Shown here: in pieces, positions 58,382 to 64,000 of the stretch
Layout of the letters: the number at the start of each line of letters is the position of its first letter
Position numbering within the stretch: position 1 is the stretch's first letter
Assembly: GCF_030247185.1 (NCBI RefSeq)
Contig: NC_080572.1
Span: 215,169,435 to 215,233,434, forward strand
Direction of reading: 5' to 3'
DNA length: 64,000 bases
DNA from: Malaya genurostris
Taxonomy: Eukaryota; Arthropoda; Insecta; Diptera; Culicidae
Program-made: the position numbers and the translations under genes
Notes under the pieces: model-generated
Databases searched by the model: none
What the model was told of the DNA's origin: nothing
Seen by the model: the letters and a program-made list of their open reading frames with translations, nothing else

Positions 58382-59304
58382 AGGTGATTTTTTAAGAGCT
58401 TGAGAACTTTTTTAAACAATAAAACGCATAAAATTTGCAAAATCTCATCGGTTCTTTATTTTAAACGTTAGATTGGTACATGACATTTACTTTTTGAAGA
58501 TAATTTCATTTAAATGTTGACCGCGGCTGCGTCTTAGGTGGTCCATTCGGAAAATCCGCTTTTTTATCGACAAATTTTGTTCAGCGATGAGGCTCATTTC
58601 TGGTTGAATGGCTACGTAAATAAGCAAAATTGCCGCATTTGGAGTGAAGAGCAACCAGAAGCCGTTCAAGAACTGCCCATGCATCCCGAAAAATGCACTG
58701 TTTGGTGTGGTTTGTACGCTGGTGGAATCATTGGACCGTATTTTTTCAAAGATGCTGTTGGACGCAACGTTACAGTGAATGGCGATCGCTATCGTTCGAT
58801 GCTAACAAACTTTTTGTTGCCAAAAATGGAAGAACTGAACTTGGTTGACATGTGGTTTCAACAAGATGGCGCTACATGCCACACAGCTCGCGATTCTATG
58901 GCCATTTTGAGGGAAAACTTCGGAGAACAATTCATCTCAAGAAATGGACCGGTAAGTTGGCCACCAAGATCATGCGATTTGACGCCTTTAGACTATTTTT
59001 TGTGGGGCTACGTCAAGTCTAAAGTCTACAGAAATAAGCCAGTAACTATTCCAGCTTTGGAAGACAACATTTCCGAAGAAATTCGGGCTATTCCGGCCGA
59101 AATGCTCGAAAAAGTTGCCCAAAATTGGACTTTCCGAATGGACCACCTAAGACGCAGCCGCGGTCAACATTTAAATGAAATTATCTTCAAAAAGTAAATG
59201 TCATGTACCAATCTAACGTTTAAAATAAAGAACCGATGAGATTTTGCAAATTTTATGCGTTTTATTGTTTAAAAAAGTTCTCAAGCTCTTAAAAAATCAC
59301 CCTT
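58382..59304 (+). mobile_element. DD41D Tc1/mariner derivative, copy 2, ~170-bp TIRs
   Basis: Same structure and orientation as copy 1, 5739 bp downstream. The right end is identical and followed by TA (59305-59306). The left tip reads AGGTGATT instead of AAGGGTGATT, preceded by TA (58380-58381). In the body only one substitution separates the copies, a silent one (CCT/CCC, Pro). Flanking DNA of the two copies is unrelated, so they are separate insertions and not a tandem segment duplication. Confidence 0.92.
58538..59197 (+). pseudogene. DD41D transposase, N-terminally truncated, copy 2
   Basis: Encodes the same 219-residue product as copy 1, with all three catalytic Asp, the 41-residue spacing and the same missing N-terminus and missing ATG. 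Conservation of the frame in both copies reflects recent common origin; with no usable start codon it does not show selection for function. Confidence 0.9.
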
Positions 59305-59306
59305 TA

Positions 59307-61633
59307 GAAACGTGTAGGTAATCTCGCGCCCAAAGTCATGGCTGGTCATTAATCTGTGCCAATTTTCCGCTTCAACTGAGCCTGATCTACGTTACCGCTT
59401 CCTTCTCGGCTTGACTGGCTATTTCTGTACTTTTTAGAAGTGTGACTATAATAACCATTCATATTTTTTCAACCTGACATTGATGCAAGAGTTGACAATT
59501 GAGGCAGTGATTCCTAACTGCTGTTTTGTTTTGGGATAATGAAGGCCATGAAAAGACGGGGCACTGATTTTATATGTTTAATGATTTATGGGTTATAATT
59601 TAAGTAAACTATTTGACTATGCTTAGTTGTGTCCAAACAACTTTAAATATTATTTTGTGTGAATGTTTTTCGTACCGTTTATTAGAATTATAAGCTGCTT
59701 GTCGTATATTTTAATCTAGGGTCGCAACAAGATTATTATTATTGTGCCGAGTTACGTTTCCATATAAGTTTCAATGAATATTGTTTGTTTTTGAATAACC
59801 AAAACTAGAAAACAGTAGGAATAGTAAAATACTCAGTTATACTGTTTGCAATCATTTATTTAAACATTATCTTATGTTTATAACAATCTTCGCGTCCAAG
59901 AGACGAGCGCGAATAATTGAACACTTCATTAATTACAAGACTCTCAAGGTTAATGTTTATGTTGTTTATACATTCATGAATCTTCTATGAATCAAGGCAG
60001 GAAACAAAACAGCATCCCACGCATCGTCGCATTGAAATGTTTTTCTTCATTATTTAGAATGCTTAAATAGCTTCACTCAGGAAAACCCAAATAAAAAAGT
60101 GAGAAAGAGAAACAATGAAAAGCTTTGCACAGCATATTTCATGAATGGGTTTTCAACGTGTTCAAGCAGCAAATTCCGGTCATTTCTCCAGGCTCGAGTG
60201 TGCGATATCAACAGAGCTTTGGATGCAAAGGGTAAACACCACAGAGCAAAGAGAAACGCTAGCTTCAGGATTGGGCTGCGCACGCCCAACTTTATCGATT
60301 ACACAATCCAACTCATCAAGTACGTCTGTACCTAAGCTTTTGCACCTAGGAAGCTATCTCGGATGCAGCAGGAATGAGTTAGGAAGGTGCCAAAGATCGG
60401 ATGGAAGCATGAGTAGAGAGTTTAATAAATTCATCATTTTCGACATCTTCCGACTCTCTAGGTTACTCTAGGTTGAATTGTAATTGCTGCGTTACAGGAT
60501 CAGCTACTTTCTTAGGTTAGTTTTATGCAATATTTCCATGTGATAGGTATCAGACGACTGCGAGGATCTGATATCGGAATTATATCACAATTTATTATCC
60601 AGCACTTCAGCCATTAAGTATTAGTACTGGTGATGTTGGCCTGCTACAATAACTTACTGCATGTGAATGAACTACGGTTGAAATTCTGAAACCACCTTGC
60701 GAGGTACCGTCTGACATTATAGTTAGTAAAAGGTTATCGCAGCACAAAGCGGGATTATTTTGGCGGATGGCGTGGGTGAAAGTGGCTACATCCGCCAGCA
60801 TGAATTTCCTTCAGTTTGGTGACTGCGTAAATATAATGGCACTTTATCGCTCACGTCACTACAGTCGTTGGCAGTGACGGTGAGATGATGGCCTTCCAAT
60901 ATTGAGCTTTGAAAAGAGATGAGCATACATTGTTGCCAGAAAGCTAAAATGTTTCGAAATATATTGGCACAATACTGGGTCACAAGGTGTTGAATATTTA
61001 CATAAATATTTTTAACATTTCCGAAAATCAATAGTCGTTTGGATAAATTTGATTTTTGCAGCATATACTACTTCGCTTCCAGAATTGTAACGAAGTAGTG
61101 GTTTCCATACTAAAGTTTGACTTATTGACGACAAACATATTCGAGCACGTGGAACAACAATGTTTTTGTTTTATAGATTTACAGAAATACTAGAACCGAT
61201 TTATGGAATTTATCCGATGTTTACAACACTTTTTGTCATCATTCATTTATCTTCACTAGAACCTAAATTCAGGAGAACCGGAATTGAATTTACGGTGAAA
61301 TTTAGTCTCAAAAAAGGCGCGCAAAATTTTAACCAGTTGAGTTGACCGAATCATTACACAAAGCATAAAAAGAAAAACCGACACATAGAAACCAGGAATA
61401 TTTTTAGTGATTGAGCGCAGTGGGCTTACCACTCGTAATGTTGGCTTGTAAAAAAGTCTGATTCGTAATGGATTTTTGAATCTTTTACACTTTGAATATA
61501 TCCTAATGCAATCGTTATTGTTAGTGATTACTATTACACTAGAACTATGAATCATGAGTAATTATGATTGACTAACATGAGGTTATATGTATATGTATTG
61601 CCTAACTGGCTGACCATGTAATAACTATCTATT
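59307..61633. other. 2.3 kb intergenic, no gene recognised
   Basis: Short frames on both strands at 60077-60471 have no recognisable domain. A hairpin GGCGGATG/CATCCGCC lies near 60763-60798. Otherwise nothing supported. Confidence 0.4.
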
Positions 61634-61662
61634 AAACGATACGAACTTTTCAGCCGAACTGT
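61634..61662. mobile_element. Solo mariner terminal repeat
   Basis: AAACGATACGAACTTTTCAG and the following CCGAACTGT are the exact inverse of the left TIR of the mariner at 1484-1512, with TA at 61663-61664. No partner end or transposase was found within the next 2 kb on either side. Confidence 0.88.
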
Positions 61663-61664
61663 TA

Positions 61665-62920
61665 ACATATATGCTTGAGTTTAGTGGCAAGCATGGATTA
61701 TCCTTCAAAAAAACGATTGAAGACAAGAAAACATTCAAGTATTTCCGGTATCTTTGACAGTACAATCTGAAGTAATACCTATTATATGATATTACACAGC
61801 CACGCATTATTTCTTCAGTAATATCAATGCATTGAACTCAAGAGACTTGTACATTACTAGCATTATAAACGACAGTTACTTAGAAAATAAACGATTTCTT
61901 ACAATACCCATTTCATTGTTTTCAACTCGTTTTTATTTCAACACAAAACTTAATGCTGCATCAATTCGTGTCATTATTTGATATGTAATTTTTGCTCACG
62001 ATATAAAGCCATCGAGTCCACCGTGCATTTCTCACTCCATCTCAATACCAAACAGCAGCGCACAAGCAATAGAAAAAAGGCAACAAAGTTTATGTAAACT
62101 TATTCAAATTTCGGTTGTTTTGGCTAAAGTTTTATAATTTTGAGTTGCATTTTCAGATTCTTTGTGAAATTCTGCTACAAACACTACTTTTCAGTTCTAA
62201 AACCATCCCCGTGGAACGGAACAGTAACCGTTTATACATTTCAAAAACCAATTATGGCTCGGCAACGCAAAATTTCAAAATTCTAAGAATACTTAGTTGT
62301 GATAAATTTAAATGCGTGTTTTTGGTTTTTCGAAAATGGGTCTTGATTTTGAATAATTGACTAAAAACGCGACGCGTGTATTCCGCTACATTTCACCTTA
62401 AGAACTAAATTCGAAAGAACTTGAAATTGGAAAAAATCTAGTTTTAGAATTCAAGCTCCGAATTTAATATAAGCATGCAGGTTCTGAATTCTAAAAATTA
62501 ATTCAGGAAGGAAATTCTAAAACAGAATTCAGTAATTAAATTTAACCTTAAGGTTAAAATCTCTATAATTGAAACAATGAAAATCGGTTAAGAGGCAATG
62601 ATTTACCAGTGAATTTAGTTGAGCTGTGTTTGTCCGATCATCGGTCCGAATATTGGACCGGTTTAGCACGACATCGGCCCAATCGTAGCGCTGCTATCGG
62701 GACGTCATCGGGCACTTGCATCAACTGCTTCAATTTTTCGATTAAAATTGACGTTTATATTGTGTATCGCTGGCGCAAAAGAGCGAAAAGATACCAAAAC
62801 AAAGCATTATCGAGCTTACGTCACTCCGATAGCGTGCGCAAGAGCATTGGACTTTTTTTTCGATTGTAGACGATTTTTTTCGATTGTTAACCTTAAATAA
62901 CTGTCTTGCATACCCAAGTA
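61665..62920. other. Intergenic, nothing firm
   Basis: 62620-62700 has GATCATCGGTCCGAATATTG and related motifs resembling 50045-50110. 62430-62535 is rich in GAATTC/TTCTAAAA repeats like 5800-6150. No gene. Confidence 0.4.
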
Positions 62921-63430
62921 GCAATCCGCAACTAGTTCTGATGCGACTAAGTCCAAACTATGTTGCAACAAGAGCACGAATATGTTTTTTATGTTATACT
63001 GGCTAAAACAAGGTGACAGCAATGTTTCTTCATAACCTAACCAGTTACGAAATAGTTATTTAGGTTTCAAATCACCACATCTTTTTGTCATATTGAATTA
63101 ATAATAGATTATAAGCTATCGTAACTTAATCCAAACATATCTTTAATCGCAACTTTATTACTAGCTACTAGTTGAAAATAAGTTTATTAGACTCCAATAT
63201 TGGCAACCCGTAACTAGTTCTGATACCACTTAGCCCAACTATGTTGCAACAAGAACTCGAACATGTTTTTTTATGTTATGGTTAAAACAAGGTGACGGCA
63301 GTGTTTCTTTATAACATAAACATTGAACTAGCTATCATTAGTAAGTTATCGTTACTTGATTCTAACATATCTTTAATCACAGTTTTAGTTTTAGCTACAA
63401 GTTGAAAAAAGGTTGCGAAACCATTATAAA
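62921..63430 (+). repeat. Two-unit tandem duplication
   Basis: Units at 62921-63200 and about 63202-63430 share AACTAGTTCTGAT, AACTATGTTGCAACAAGA, AAAACAAGGTGAC and ACATATCTTTAATC in the same order, with indels. No coding content. Confidence 0.85.
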
Positions 63431-64000
63431 TACGTAAGCGTATATGTAAATCGTTACTATGTGAATTGATGTAGTAATAACTTAGATATTATGAGATTAT
63501 AACATAAAATTCTTCATTGATTCAGATAGTTATCGGTAGATTTTCCCAACGTTATGATAACGAAAATGCAAACAAAACAACCTTTGTTGGCTTGAATATG
63601 GCGAATACAATATGGAGTCTCAAGAAGTGTATGAAACGTAAATAAAACCAGGAGATTACCTTTTTCCAAACTACTTTTTGCCGAAAATAGTGAAAGGCAG
63701 AATAATCATTTTTGTTCTATGCACTGTCATAAATACGAAGAAAATAATATAGGGATTGAGCATCGATTGTGATAATATTATAACTCTCATGATATATGAA
63801 TTTAAAATGATAAGAAATCACTCTAATTTGAGCATTCTGAACATAGCGTTATTTTGTTGTTTATTTTTCATATCTTTATAAACAGATTCTGATTGAAGGC
63901 GCATGAAAAACAGTTAAGTAAAATTGAATTCCGCTCGACAGTTTTAAAATCGTTGTGAAATTTGTACCTTGTATCAAGTTTGTGATTTAAAGCACTCTCC
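63431..64000. other. Right edge, nothing recognised
   Basis: AT-rich sequence to the end of the window without gene or repeat borders. Confidence 0.4.

Overview
The window looks like nuclear DNA from a culicine mosquito, most likely an Aedes-type genome. It is AT-rich and gene-poor, its genes have spliceosomal introns, and most of the sequence is transposon debris. Repeat types seen include tRNA-derived SINEs, mariner and other Tc1/mariner elements, a hAT derivative, fragments of non-LTR retrotransposons and several inverted-repeat elements. Assignment to a genus is inference; no species-specific marker was tested.

Two genes are recognised with confidence, and both could be rebuilt exon by exon in phase. 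mRpS15/bonsai (mitochondrial ribosomal protein S15, plus strand, four coding exons, 39838-41007) converges tail to tail on Dlish (three-SH3 adaptor of the Fat/Dachs pathway, minus strand, three coding exons, 41286-42956).

A second group, at about 10.4-31.3 kb, holds probable secreted proteins that I cannot name: a 238-residue protein with a TATA/Inr promoter (10610-11500); a 175-residue protein whose exons are split by a 6-kb, transposon-filled intron (14936-21724); a Gly/Ala/Ser-rich protein on the minus strand (21957-22654, 5' exon not found); and a 55-residue signal-peptide protein (31093-31260, minus). Most introns in the first three are phase 1. The second and third genes converge, and each ends in a 13-bp terminal coding exon.

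The rest is repeats. 0-10 kb: a frameshifted coding remnant, an internally deleted mariner with intact TIRs, a SINE with target duplication, a foldback element, a consensus TATA-Inr-DPE core promoter in front of tandem repeats, and two MITE-like elements. 12-30 kb: further SINE copies, a 1.85-kb foldback inside an intron, an ORF1-only LINE fragment, and copies of a mosquito-type repeat with GCCTTTCTCATAT ends. 32-39 kb: LINE and mariner remnants, a 1.2-kb repeat with 23-bp flanking direct repeats, and a pre-miRNA-like hairpin. 43-64 kb: no gene seen.

The most notable system is at 52641-53565 and 58382-59304. These are two almost identical copies of a DD41D-type Tc1/mariner derivative that has lost its transposase N-terminus. 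Its 5' end is an inverted copy of its own 3' end, including the last codons of the transposase. Between the two copies, a second copy of the 1.2-kb repeat carries an exactly 800-bp hAT-like insertion, confirmed by the empty site in the other copy at 34.3 kb.
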